DNA of 64,000 nucleotides, taken from positions 1 to 64,000 of the forward strand of contig NZ_AVBG01000014.1 in NCBI RefSeq assembly GCF_000770675.1. The letters run 5' to 3'. The notes below the pieces were generated by a model. That model worked only from the letters and a program-made list of their open reading frames with translations, was not told where the DNA came from and searched no databases. Of the stretch, positions 1 to 7,363 are shown in pieces. How positions within the stretch are numbered: position 1 is the first letter of the stretch; each line of letters starts with the position of its first letter. This stretch comes from Pontibacillus chungwhensis BH030062. Its GTDB lineage: Bacteria > Bacillota > Bacilli > Bacillales > BH030062. The position numbers and the translations under genes were made by a program.

Positions 1-40
1 GACAGGGTGGAGGTCGCTGGTTCGAGCCCAGTCGGAATCA
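1..40 (+). tRNA. tRNA-Val(GAC), 3' part only
   Basis: The window opens inside the anticodon loop: GAC, then AG, the 3' anticodon strand GGTGG, variable loop AGGTC, a T-arm GCTGG-TTCGAGC-CCAGT, acceptor strand CGGAATC and discriminator A at 40. This matches the usual Bacillus valine tRNA with anticodon GAC. The 5' half lies outside the window. No CCA follows (TACGTG comes next), so the CCA end would have to be added after transcription. Confidence 0.85.
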
Positions 41-47
41 TACGTGA

Positions 48-84
48 AATCCCTAGAGCCTGAATGGTTCTGGGGGTTATTTAT
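48..84 (+). terminator. Hairpin after the tRNA, probable terminator
   Basis: The arm at 48-60 pairs with 66-78 over 13 positions when G-U pairs are allowed. A T-rich stretch follows. It lies 8 bases after the tRNA and probably ends the tRNA transcript. The U-tract is weak. Confidence 0.4.
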
Positions 85-142
85 GAGCAAAGATTCCCTC
101 TCTTCATATTCAAGCGTGTTTGAAGAGCACCTCTCATTAGAT

Positions 143-166
143 AAAAACCGCCCTATAAGGCGGTTT
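143..166 (-). terminator. Terminator of the 165-782 lipoprotein gene
   Basis: An 8-bp perfect stem (145-152 with 159-166) is followed on the minus strand by TTTTTAT. The stop codon of the gene (165-167) sits inside the stem. Confidence 0.75.
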
Positions 167-782
167 AGTTAATCTCTATGTTCTTTAATACTTCTATAGC
201 TAAGTCTTCGTAGTTAGCTTCTACTTCGTTACCAATGTTAAACGAGAACTTGTGATTTGTTTCATTGACAATCTTAAAAACCTTATATCGTACTTGAGTT
301 CCATCATCAATTATTTGTCCAAAATCATACTTTCCTTCAAGTTCTGGATATTTGCTAAAGTCCATTTCCGTTACTTTAGGTTCAACTTTAGCTGACATTC
401 TTATATTAGCTTGTCTTTCAGCTATCATGATCTCGAAATCAAGATCTGCCTTCGCTTGACTAGTGGAAGCAAACAACCTAATTTCTTGAAACGCTTCTTC
501 ACCTTCAAGTAAGAAGTTATCATCATTGTCTCTGATAGTAAAATTTGCAGGAACCTTTATGTTCTTTGCAGCTCCATTTTTTGGTGTAACCTCTTGAATT
601 TCCACTGATTTCTTCGTTCCATCAATTTCATATGTGATAATATTTTTATCCACAGTATTCTCTTCTTTTTTTACAGCCTCTTTTTCATCTTTAGTAGCAC
701 CATTAGCTTCACTGTTGCAAGCGCTTAATACTAAGGCTGTAGCTAGCCCCAAACTAAATAACAAAATTTTTCTCATTCTCAA
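165..782 (-). CDS. Putative lipoprotein, unknown function (205 aa)
   Basis: The N-terminus is a lipoprotein signal peptide: MRMRK, a hydrophobic stretch, then lipobox LSAC with the lipidated cysteine near residue 22. A charged linker rich in Lys and Glu follows (about 24-45), then a soluble domain of about 150 residues with no motif I recognise. The protein should be anchored to the outer face of the membrane. It is monocistronic with its own terminator. I cannot assign a family. Confidence 0.8.
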   Translation of the reverse strand: MRMRKILLFSLGLATALVLSACNSEANGATKDEKEAVKKEENTVDKNIITYEIDGTKKSVEIQEVTPKNGAAKNIKVPANFTIRDNDDNFLLEGEEAFQEIRLFASTSQAKADLDFEIMIAERQANIRMSAKVEPKVTEMDFSKYPELEGKYDFGQIIDDGTQVRYKVFKIVNETNHKFSFNIGNEVEANYEDLAIEVLKNIEIN

Positions 783-1031
783 CTTCCTTTTTATATCAAT
801 TTATGTAGCTTTTACATTATAGACTATTTCTTGGATAGTTGAAATAGTTGGTACGAGAACCTTGCATTATTGCTACATGAAACAGGTTGTTAACGGCCTT
901 GTTTCATAAATGATTAAAATACATCTATGTTTAAGAATAATAGATGACCAGTATCAGACTATTACCCTAGCTATTGAATAAAAGCAGTAGACTTAGAATG
1001 TGAGGACGTTACATATTTTCGACACAAATTA

Positions 1032-1065
1032 GGAAGCATTGGTCCCGAACCGTCCCCGTGCCTCC
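1032..1065. repeat. Family A hairpin repeat (GGAAGCAY..CCGTCCCCGTGCTTCC), copy 1
   Basis: One copy of a short imperfect palindrome whose best form is GGAAGCAC - about 12 bases containing GAACCGTCCCC - GTGCTTCC. It lies in the 400-base gap between the lipoprotein gene and the gene at 1183. The rest of the gap shows no coding signal. Confidence 0.6.
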
Positions 1066-1182
1066 CTAGTCTAAATAAATGAACACGGGGAGGAATATAC
1101 ATCTTATTAATTGAACTTTTTTAAGTAAGAGAACCTCATAAAATTAATTTACAAACTTTTGAGAAAGAAGTGGGGGGGACTT

Positions 1183-1452
1183 ATGTTACCAGAAACAACT
1201 AGAGGAAGACTCAGTGGTCTATTGGTTACCGCTAATATCTGTGTTCTCGCTATCGTTATTGTATTTGTTAATAACGGTGGAAGTATATATAGTGTTGTAT
1301 CTCTATGCGCAATAAGTTTACTTGGAATAGCTCTGAGTGGGAAACCTATCAGGGAAGAACAAGGTTATAGAAAATCAATACCTATTATGTGCACCTTTTT
1401 AAGCGTAATATCAGTTGGTGGTATGGGATTGCTACCTTATATGTTATCTTAG
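1183..1452 (+). CDS. Small membrane protein, unknown (89 aa)
   Basis: The ATG at 1183 is preceded by a G-rich ribosome binding site (1171-1178). An upstream TTG at 1159 would place that site inside the gene, so the ATG is preferred. The protein has three hydrophobic stretches (about residues 11-30, 34-51 and 68-86), so it is probably a three-helix inner-membrane protein. A strong terminator follows at once. No family recognised. Confidence 0.65.
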   Translation: MLPETTRGRLSGLLVTANICVLAIVIVFVNNGGSIYSVVSLCAISLLGIALSGKPIREEQGYRKSIPIMCTFLSVISVGGMGLLPYMLS

Positions 1453-1469
1453 CTTTAACTTATTATAAA

Positions 1470-1500
1470 AAGGAGCTGTCTAATAGACAGCTCCTTCTTT
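1470..1500 (+). terminator. Rho-independent terminator
   Basis: A 12-bp perfect stem AAGGAGCTGTCT / AGACAGCTCCTT with a 2-base loop, followed by CTTT. It lies 18 bases after the stop of the gene at 1183-1452. Confidence 0.8.
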
Positions 1501-1523
1501 AAAGAACTAGCACGGCCGAGCAT

Positions 1524-1552
1524 AGGAGTACGAGGGCGGTTCCTGTGCTCCT
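1524..1552. repeat. Family A hairpin repeat, copy 2 (inverted)
   Basis: AGGAGTAC..GGGCGGTTCC..GTGCTCCT, the reverse-complement form of the family A palindrome. It begins a stretch (to about 1706) that resembles 3495-3633. Confidence 0.55.
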
Positions 1553-1677
1553 TTGATCTATAGTTCTACTTTTCAAGAAGAGCATAGAAATAGGGATATA
1601 TATTTTGTTCTACCTGATTGTTTTAAAGATTCAGTATAATATGAGATAGTAAGATAAAATGTTTAGATACGAAAATT

Positions 1678-1706
1678 GGAAGCAACAGAACCGTCCCCGC
1701 GCTTCC
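1678..1706. repeat. Family A hairpin repeat, copy 3
   Basis: GGAAGCAACAGAACCGTCCC..GCGCTTCC. It lies inside an upstream open frame of the next gene, but it matches the intergenic repeat and is therefore not treated as coding. Confidence 0.65.
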
Positions 1707-1736
1707 ACATTACTTTCAAAGGAGCTGTATTTAAGA

Positions 1737-2885
1737 ATGGAGGAAAATAGATTTCTGAAATTAATTGGAGGTAAGACCTTTTTTTACATAGTAGCTTTCT
1801 TTCTTCTTGTTGGAATAACCATTTATATATACACTAAAATCTCATTTATCTTTTATCCACTAGAGGTCATTTTATCTACGATAATACCTCCAGTAATCCT
1901 GGCATTCATAGCCTACTATTTATTTAATCCAATTGTAGATTTGCTCGAGAGATTACGGATTAAAAGAATTTGGGGAGTCATCATTCTTATTCTAGGTTTT
2001 AGTGGTGCTTTAACTGGAATGATCTTGTTAACTGCTCCATCTATCGAAGCGCAGATTAAAGATTTAGTTCAAACCTTCCCTGATTATCTAAAACAGCTAG
2101 GGGAAACGTTGACTCAATGGGTACAAAGTTCATTCTTAGGTCCCTATTATGATGATGGGTATAACTGGGTAATGGAAAGGTTAAGTGAATTGCCACAATT
2201 AATTGGAACTTATATTTCAAATGGTTTTCAAGGGGTACAGAATGTCGCTAGTACGATTACAAATACGATTGTGTCCATTGTAACCTTTCCATTTATCTTA
2301 TTTTTCTTATTAAAGGATGGTAAAAGATTTCGACGTTTTATCATTAAATTATTTCCACCGAAATTTAGAGATGATACGAAACAGATCTTAACTAATATTG
2401 ATATTCAAGTTGGTTCATATATCCGAGGGCAGATTATTGTCGCTACTGTTATTGGAATTCTATTATTCATTGGTTACCTTATCATAGGTCTTGATTATGC
2501 ATTCACATTAGCAATTATCGCCGCTGTAACAAGTGTTGTACCTTATTTAGGACCAACCATTGCCATTATTCCAGCTGCTATCATTGCAATTGTTAGCTCC
2601 CCATTTATGTTTATAAAGCTAGTCATTGTATGGATCGCAGTCCAATTTTTAGAAGGGAATTTCGTTTCTCCGAATATCATGGGTAGAACTATGAAAATTC
2701 ATCCATTAACGATCATCCTTGTTTTAATGATTGCGGGTAATTTATTTGGTGTGGTCGGTGTGATTCTTGGTATTCCAGGCTACGCAATCGTAAAAGTAAT
2801 TGGTTCTTATCTTTTCTATAAGTTTAAGCAACGATATAACCAGTATTACGGGGAAGATCGTGGATATTATGAAATGGAAGAGTAA
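1737..2885 (+). CDS. AI-2E family transporter (YueF/YrrI-like membrane protein)
   Basis: This is a polytopic membrane protein of 382 residues, in the normal size range of the AI-2E/PerM permease family. Visible family hallmarks are the FPFILFFLLKDG segment, YIRGQ, VPYLGP, and a C-terminal block with GNFVSPNIMG followed by IHPLTI. The hydrophobic pattern supports about eight helices with a long extracytoplasmic region after the third. Members export small molecules or act as Na+/H+ antiporters, and the substrate here cannot be told. The ATG at 1737 is chosen because AAAGGAG (1718-1724) lies upstream. A longer frame from 1659 runs through a family A repeat and should not be translated. Confidence 0.88.
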   Translation: MEENRFLKLIGGKTFFYIVAFFLLVGITIYIYTKISFIFYPLEVILSTIIPPVILAFIAYYLFNPIVDLLERLRIKRIWGVIILILGFSGALTGMILLTAPSIEAQIKDLVQTFPDYLKQLGETLTQWVQSSFLGPYYDDGYNWVMERLSELPQLIGTYISNGFQGVQNVASTITNTIVSIVTFPFILFFLLKDGKRFRRFIIKLFPPKFRDDTKQILTNIDIQVGSYIRGQIIVATVIGILLFIGYLIIGLDYAFTLAIIAAVTSVVPYLGPTIAIIPAAIIAIVSSPFMFIKLVIVWIAVQFLEGNFVSPNIMGRTMKIHPLTIILVLMIAGNLFGVVGVILGIPGYAIVKVIGSYLFYKFKQRYNQYYGEDRGYYEMEE

Positions 2886-2900
2886 TTATGGTTTTAATTA

Positions 2901-2928
2901 GAAGCACAGGGACGGTTCTTGCGCTTCC
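2901..2928. repeat. Family A hairpin repeat, copy 4 (inverted)
   Basis: GAAGCACAGGGACGGTTCTTGCGCTTCC in two halves that pair. It lies just after the transporter gene and may serve as its terminator, with TTTTC following. Confidence 0.6.
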
Positions 2929-2942
2929 TTTTCTTATAAATA

Positions 2943-2970
2943 ATCGTACCAGCCGGCGGGGTGGTACGAT
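2943..2970. terminator. Hairpin, possible terminator
   Basis: A 9-bp perfect stem ATCGTACCA / TGGTACGAT with a GC-rich loop. No clear U-tract follows on either strand, so the terminator role is uncertain. Confidence 0.4.
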
Positions 2971-3037
2971 TTGAATGGATACTGTTTAATATAGTAGTAA
3001 GTATTTTTTTACCATTTGGAATGAAAGGGGTGGTTAA

Positions 3038-3343
3038 ATGAGAGAATACATCTACATATTGAAGCTTATACCTCGATTACATGAAGAGAAAAATTGGACG
3101 GAAAAGGATGAAGGTCTCGTTCGTGACCATTTTGTTAGACTGAAAGAGTACTGTGACGAGGGGAAAGTCATCACTGCTGGTAAGACAGACAGAGAAGATG
3201 ACAAAGGCTTTGGGATTGTAGTTTTTAAAGAAGAGAATGACGAAAAGGCAGAAGAATTTATGAAGGAAGACCCTGCTGTTAAACATGGAATCATGACAGC
3301 AGAAGTTTTCTCTTACAAGACAGCTCTTCGAAGTGAAAAGTAA
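3038..3343 (+). CDS. YciI family protein (101 aa)
   Basis: A small soluble alpha/beta protein with the YCII pattern: an N-terminal strand, a helix around VRDHFVRLKEYCDEGKVITAG, then FGIVVF and a C-terminal strand ending in AEVFSY. YciI-like domains are ferredoxin-like dimers with a conserved His-Asp pair. Their reactions are mostly unknown, and some act as chloromuconolactone-dehalogenase-like enzymes. The start ATG has the ribosome binding site GAAAGGGG. The gene is monocistronic with a strong terminator directly after it. Confidence 0.85.
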   Translation: MREYIYILKLIPRLHEEKNWTEKDEGLVRDHFVRLKEYCDEGKVITAGKTDREDDKGFGIVVFKEENDEKAEEFMKEDPAVKHGIMTAEVFSYKTALRSEK

Positions 3344-3354
3344 TCGAAGAAGAT

Positions 3355-3387
3355 AAAACGCTTAGAAATTTTTCTGAGCGTTTTTTT
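3355..3387 (+). terminator. Rho-independent terminator of the YciI gene
   Basis: Arm AAACGCTTAGAAA pairs with TTTCTGAGCGTTT and is followed by a run of T residues (3381-3387). Confidence 0.85.
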
Positions 3388-3494
3388 ACGATCTATCATC
3401 ATCTTCTGAATATCGCATCCCGCATTTTGCTTGAGAGGGTTTCCGCTTGTTCCTGATATTTAGTGACAATTTCTATTGTCCTGTAACTAATCAA

Positions 3495-3633
3495 CGTTCT
3501 ACTTTACAGAACAGCATAGAAATGGGAATATGTATTCCTGAATGATATAAAAGGTTTACTAGTATGGAAGATAGTGAGATAAAATGCTTTAGAAATGAAG
3601 GTAAGGAAGTACCAAAACCGTCCTTGTGCTTCC
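3495..3633. repeat. Composite intergenic repeat ending in a family A hairpin
   Basis: This stretch resembles 1560-1706. Both contain GTTCTACTTT..., AGCATAGAAAT.GG.ATAT, AGTATR.....GATAGT.AGATAAAATG, and end in a family A hairpin (here 3605-3633). In both places it sits directly upstream of a gene. Shorter relatives occur at 4787-4885 and 5521-5683. Confidence 0.55.
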
Positions 3634-3649
3634 TAAGGGAGAGAAACTA

Positions 3650-3985
3650 ATGATTATACATATGATGAGCAAATCAGAATGGACCATCGTCCAAGATGAG
3701 GGCCTTTATCGACCAGATAGTTTAGAGAGTGAAGGTTTCATCCATTGTGCTACACCAGACCAAACGGTGTATGTAGCCAATACATTTTTCAAAGGGCAAA
3801 GTGGGCTCGTCTTGCTCGTTATTGATCCTCATAAAGTCCAAGCGGATCTTGTATATGAAGATTTAATTGCAGCAGGCACTTTTTTTCCACACATCTATGG
3901 CCCCCTTAATTTAAATGCGGTAACGAAAGTTGTTTCATTTGAACCGAATGAACTAGGGGAGTTTATACGACCGACAGAAATATAA
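3650..3985 (+). CDS. DUF952 domain protein (111 aa)
   Basis: A compact protein of the DUF952 family, which is usually about 110 residues. The pattern GFIHCAT (about residues 24-30), a central LVLLVIDP strand and FPHIYGPLNLNAV near the C-terminus are typical. The biochemical role of the family is unknown; the fold resembles ADP-ribosyl-transfer-type domains. The ATG at 3650 follows AAGGGAGAG. An upstream GTG at 3626 starts inside the repeat and is rejected. Confidence 0.85.
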   Translation: MIIHMMSKSEWTIVQDEGLYRPDSLESEGFIHCATPDQTVYVANTFFKGQSGLVLLVIDPHKVQADLVYEDLIAAGTFFPHIYGPLNLNAVTKVVSFEPNELGEFIRPTEI

Positions 3986-4023
3986 TCCGAGAGAGGAGTT
4001 CAGTATAGATAGGGAGGACTTTT

Positions 4024-4356
4024 ATGAAGAAAAATTTTGTTATTCTTTCAATAGCAATACTGATCACCTTGATGAGTGCATTTTTGGACAGTACGGAAGT
4101 CAATAATTCACAAGAGTATAAGCAGTACTTACAACAAGCAGTTAATGGAGAATTAGTATATGGTTATCCTTTCCCGTATATTAAAATGCATGCTTCTGAC
4201 TTAACACCACCATTTCCTTATACTTTCTTATTTGAATATGAAAATGCAGGTGAAGTCTTAATGGGTGCTTTTTTCCTTAACACTATTATTTACTTTGCTT
4301 TATTATGGTTACTAGTCGTTCTCTTTAAAGCTATAAATAGATTCTTACCTAAATAG
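4024..4356 (+). CDS. Membrane protein with two helices, unknown (110 aa)
   Basis: One hydrophobic segment lies at about residues 4-22 and a second at about 80-102. A loop of about 55 residues between them, rich in Tyr and Pro, probably faces outward. The ribosome binding site is AGGGAGGAC. It is 38 bases after the DUF952 gene without a terminator between, so the two are probably co-transcribed. A terminator follows. Not recognised. Confidence 0.7.
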   Translation: MKKNFVILSIAILITLMSAFLDSTEVNNSQEYKQYLQQAVNGELVYGYPFPYIKMHASDLTPPFPYTFLFEYENAGEVLMGAFFLNTIIYFALLWLLVVLFKAINRFLPK

Positions 4357-4377
4357 GTGTTGATCAATTCTGTTGAG

Positions 4378-4418
4378 AACAACTCACATAAGGCTTTTTT
4401 AAGTCTTTGTGAGTTGTT
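4378..4418 (+). terminator. Hairpin terminator
   Basis: An 11-bp perfect stem AACAACTCACA / TGTGAGTTGTT with a 19-base loop that contains TTTTTT. It lies 21 bases after the stop of the preceding gene. Confidence 0.55.
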
Positions 4419-4486
4419 AAATGGATGTATGTTTGATTTTTATTTTATTGATTTGGCTGAAAGATAGTGTGTGGGTAATCAAAAGA

Positions 4487-4672
4487 CTAATCTTGATCTT
4501 GACTAAAAGCTTTTTCAATCCCTATTACAATGGCTGTTCCACACAATCCACCGAGACTCAGAGCAATTATCCGCCCCCAATCTATTACTTCATTTCTCCA
4601 CAGGACTATAACTACTTCTGCTACAAGCACTCCAATACTCCAAGTTAACCAAAAATTGAATAACCTTTTAAT
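4487..4672 (-). CDS. Small membrane protein with no standard start codon (61 aa)
   Basis: On the minus strand a frame encodes about 61 residues with two hydrophobic helices (FNFWLTWSIGVLVAEVVIVLW and IIALSLGGLCGTAIVIGI) and ends in a TAG stop. An ideal AAGGAG site (4682-4687) lies nine bases before an ATT at 4672. The frame from the site onward offers only ATC, GTT and ATT as possible starts, and a stop closes it upstream. Either a rare ATT start is used or the start codon has been lost. Codon use looks normal. It lies between convergent neighbours with no operon partner. Confidence 0.45.
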   Translation of the reverse strand: MKRLFNFWLTWSIGVLVAEVVIVLWRNEVIDWGRIIALSLGGLCGTAIVIGIEKAFSQDQD

Positions 4673-4786
4673 AACGATCTTCTCCTTTTATGTAAGGTAT
4701 TGCTTAGTGCTACTAGTCTATCTAATTGAAAACTGTTGCTTTAGCTCGATAATCCAATAGCTATAGGGACGGTCCTGAGCTTGTTT

Positions 4787-4885
4787 GCCTTATCATTACT
4801 CAATGACAGACTTACTAAAAGTAGAACAAAATATAACTCATCTTCTTTTATCTAGGAAGCACTAGAACCGTCCCCGCGTTTGTCC
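4787..4885. repeat. Composite repeat with family A hairpin (4855-4885)
   Basis: The stretch GACAGACTTACTAAAAGTAG followed by AACAAAATATAACTCATCTTC recurs at about 5541-5583 with only two or three changes. The family A hairpin GGAAGCACTAGAACCGTCCC..GCGTTTGTCC follows. It overlaps the 3' end of the next lipoprotein gene. Confidence 0.6.
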
Positions 4886-5478
4886 TTAATGCTTTCAATA
4901 GTTCTAAATACATTAGAATATATACTGCTCACATTATCTTTTACGAAATTCTTCCCATTGTGTAGATAACGGTATTTATAAGCGAAGTAGCCTTTATCGT
5001 TTTCTTTATAAAGGAGACCAGAAATATAAGTCTGAGATTCATCTACTCTATCAGCGTAGGTCTCATATGTAACCTCACTATTATCAACAAATGGGATAGT
5101 TGAAGCTTTAGAACCTACAAAGAAAAATGGGATTTTGCTTTGTTTATAAATTTTGTTATAACGTTTTTCTGATGTTTCAGAAAGATATTTAGGCATTATG
5201 AAAACTGCATCATAACGATCCAGGTTTCTTTTCGTTAAATTTTCTAAGTTAATGTTTGTAAACGATATGTTTTTCTTTTCTCTTATATTGGGGTTATCCC
5301 CTACCACTAATATATCTAACTTTTCACCTTTATAAATTTTAATTTCAGTTATTTCGTTATCATCTTTAGTCTTGGTAGGGTTATCCTCATTAATCCCATT
5401 AAAACTATTACTGAAGCTACATCCAGCTAAACTCAACATTATTAAAGAAAACAAGAATAACCGTATAAGTTGTTTCAT
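4852..5478 (-). CDS. Putative lipoprotein with repeat-derived C-terminus (208 aa)
   Basis: The signal peptide MKQLIRLFLFSLIMLSLAGC ends in lipobox LAGC. The mature part begins with a charged linker, then a domain with ILVVGDNPN, DAVFIMPKY and IPFFFVGSKA, resembling a small Rossmann-like or receiver-like alpha/beta fold. I do not recognise a family. The last ten residues (DKRGDGSSAS) and the stop are encoded by a family A intergenic repeat, so the native end was probably replaced or extended when the repeat arrived. The ribosome binding site is GGGAGGGAA. Confidence 0.75.
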   Translation of the reverse strand: MKQLIRLFLFSLIMLSLAGCSFSNSFNGINEDNPTKTKDDNEITEIKIYKGEKLDILVVGDNPNIREKKNISFTNINLENLTKRNLDRYDAVFIMPKYLSETSEKRYNKIYKQSKIPFFFVGSKASTIPFVDNSEVTYETYADRVDESQTYISGLLYKENDKGYFAYKYRYLHNGKNFVKDNVSSIYSNVFRTIESIKDKRGDGSSAS

Positions 5479-5497
5479 TCTTTTCCCTCCCAGTATA

Positions 5498-5524
5498 GAA
5501 GCACGGGGGCGGTTCCTGTGCTTC
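5498..5524. repeat. Family A hairpin repeat (inverted)
   Basis: GAAGCAC-GGGGGCGGTTCCT-GTGCTTC, a perfect 7-bp stem. It lies 20 bases upstream of the lipoprotein start. Confidence 0.65.
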
Positions 5525-5689
5525 TTTTTCTTATAACTGATCTAAGACAGACTTTCTAAAAGTAGTACAAAATATAACTCATCTTCTACTTTGCAGATCG
5601 AAGAAGGTTTACTTCAATGATAATATTTATTTAAATACTTTACGAACGAAATTTAGGAATCATAGAACCGTACCTGCCCTTCTGCGCGA

Positions 5690-6029
5690 CTGGAGGAGCA
5701 AGTGAAGTAGAAGAAAAAAACGATACTCCCAAAGGATTTGTAGAGTATCTTTCCAATCAAGAGCGAGAAATGGCCCACGATACTTATTAGAAAAGAACAA
5801 GAAAAGTTTATATATTAACCAAATAATGGTAAAATGCAATGGGAAGTACTTCATGTTTCGATAGAATCTGGTGAGACTGCTGAACTTGAAGGTGGAGATG
5901 TAGTCCGGATTACCTGCATTCAATTATGATTTAAATTATGATAATGTTTCTACTCAAATTGGTAGCTTGGCTCACAAGATTGTTGGAGGCGCAGGTGGAA
6001 AGGTAAAAGGTTACGTATATAACCCATAG
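5690..6029 (+). pseudogene. Decayed coding remnant, unknown
   Basis: Protein-like stretches appear on the plus strand in different frames and are broken by stops: one containing GFVEYLSNQEREMAHDTY, one with RYLLEKNKKSLYINQ, and a last one, LPAFNYDLNYDNVSTQIG running through SLAHKIVGGAGGKVKGY to VYNP and a TAG at 6027-6029. The last looks like a genuine protein C-terminus. No complete frame exists. The minus-strand frame over the same DNA looks like a shadow. A family A-like sequence (5655-5683) lies at its left edge. Confidence 0.3.
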
Positions 6030-6045
6030 AATTAGGGGGGATAAG

Positions 6046-6150
6046 GTGATTCAAGAAAGAGGAAAAAAGATTCTTTGGATAACAGTTATTACAATACTTA
6101 CGCTATTGGTTTTATCCACCATTGTAGGTATAGCAGGAGTTAATAGGTAA
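6046..6150 (+). CDS. Single-helix small membrane protein (34 aa)
   Basis: A GTG start follows the ribosome binding site TTAGGGGGGAT at 7-bp spacing. The product is MIQERGKKILWITVITILTL and then LVLSTIVGIAGVNR: one hydrophobic helix with a charged N-terminus. A terminator follows within 10 bases, which supports a real transcript. It lies 17 bases after the decayed remnant and may be the last intact gene of the same broken operon. Function unknown. Confidence 0.45.
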   Translation: MIQERGKKILWITVITILTLLVLSTIVGIAGVNR

Positions 6151-6157
6151 CTAACCT

Positions 6158-6192
6158 GAGGCTGCCGGTTAAATCGGCAGCTTCAATTTTAT
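6158..6192 (+). terminator. Rho-independent terminator
   Basis: Stem GAGGCTGCCG / CGGCAGCTTC with a 7-base loop, followed by AATTTTATG. Confidence 0.7.
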
Positions 6193-6371
6193 GTTTTACT
6201 TGCTCCCGGAACATGTGAAAATGATGAAGATAATGCGGGAAGATCTACCTAAGGGGACGGGTACCTTGGAAAAGTAAACTGTTTCAGTGAACCCCTCCCT
6301 ATGGTTCTCAAAGGTATTGATTAATGCTGCTTTATGTAACGAAATAATTGTAGCTCTAGCTCAATATTTCA

Positions 6372-6734
6372 CTATCCATGCAAAAACTCATTAAAGTTAT
6401 AGAATAGAATGAGGCTAACAACTAGTACCACTACTGTACTGATATATTGTTTTGACCCTTTTATAAAGAAAAATTCCATAACCGCCTGGAATCCTAGTAA
6501 AAAGGTTAAATAAGTCATGAAATAAAGTTTTGTTATCAAGATTGAATCATTCTTAACTACAAACCACAGTGTACTTACAAAAATTAAAAGAATAACACCT
6601 CGGCCAAAGCGGTCAATCTTCTTACCAGATGTCTCCGATATCATAATCTTTTCGACCTTAAGAATCTTAGTTGTTATTTTTTCTACCATGAAAAGCAAGA
6701 TGGAAAACACTAATAAAAGCACAATAACATTCAT
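6372..6734 (-). CDS. Membrane protein, probably DUF4181 (120 aa)
   Basis: The protein has four hydrophobic segments (about residues 2-16, 46-62, 70-88 and 97-114) and a short cytoplasmic loop after the first, with KITTKILKVEK and ISETSGKKIDRFGR. This layout fits the Bacillus DUF4181 membrane proteins, whose role is unknown. The start is supported by a strong GGGGGGAG site. It is monocistronic. The DUF assignment is from memory of the family pattern. Confidence 0.65.
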   Translation of the reverse strand: MNVIVLLLVFSILLFMVEKITTKILKVEKIMISETSGKKIDRFGRGVILLIFVSTLWFVVKNDSILITKLYFMTYLTFLLGFQAVMEFFFIKGSKQYISTVVVLVVSLILFYNFNEFLHG

Positions 6735-6932
6735 TCTTCTCCCCCCTTAATAAATTTCTGTAAAAAGTGTACCTTAAGATAAATAAATCGTAAACAGATA
6801 TTTCCAAGTGAGGGTTTCTGTACTTGTCAGTAAGTTAAACTCGTTACGTTAAAATTTTTATATCAAACAATGGCCTATTCCGAATGATTTCCTATATATG
6901 TTATCATGAAGAAAACAGCCGGAGGTGATCCT

Positions 6933-7322
6933 ATGAACGGTATTGTATTATTCGACGGAGAATGCAACTTCTGTGACCAGAGCGTGCAGTTCATTATTAA
7001 ACGAGATCCAAAAGGTTATTTCTCTTTTGCGTCATTGCAGAGTGAGGTAGGGCAGGATCTGTTGAAGAAATACGAGATCCCGGCTGACACGGATAGTTTT
7101 GTCCTGATTGAAGGTGGGCGTGCTTATACGAAATCTTCAGCGGCTTTACGTGTATGTAAGCATTTAAAAGGAGCGTGGAAGGCATTTCACTTGTTTGCGA
7201 TCGTTCCTAAATTTGTGCGGGATTTTGCTTATGAGATCTTCGCTAAGAACCGGTATAAGTGGTTTGGTAAGAAAGATAGTTGCATGCTGCCATCGAAGGA
7301 TATACGGAAGCGGTTTTTATAA
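6933..7322 (+). CDS. DCC family thiol-disulfide oxidoreductase (DUF393)
   Basis: The N-terminus carries the DCC signature VLFDGECNFC, with Cys11 and Cys14 in the C-x-x-C arrangement and the preceding Asp8. Later come the blocks GYFSFASLQSE and YTKSSAALRVCKHL, typical of this thioredoxin-like group. Members are small, cytoplasmic, predicted redox proteins. The length of 129 aa is normal. The ATG at 6933 lies seven bases after GGAGG. An earlier ATG at 6906 would put that site inside the gene. A terminator follows. Confidence 0.9.
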   Translation: MNGIVLFDGECNFCDQSVQFIIKRDPKGYFSFASLQSEVGQDLLKKYEIPADTDSFVLIEGGRAYTKSSAALRVCKHLKGAWKAFHLFAIVPKFVRDFAYEIFAKNRYKWFGKKDSCMLPSKDIRKRFL

Positions 7323-7351
7323 AGAAAGAGGGAGAACCTCTTTCTTTTTTT
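7321..7351 (+). terminator. Rho-independent terminator of the DCC gene
   Basis: AAAGAAAGAGG pairs with CCTCTTTCTTT, followed by TTTT. It partly overlaps the end of the gene. Confidence 0.8.
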
Positions 7352-7363
7352 GTATAGAGGAAA

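Noticed and set aside
4421-4760. Two plus-strand frames of about 75 codons
   Set aside because: They are shadows of the minus-strand membrane protein at 4487-4672 and lack ribosome binding sites.
5660-5923. 87-codon minus-strand frame
   Set aside because: No ribosome binding site, odd composition, and the opposite strand carries more protein-like but decayed sequence.
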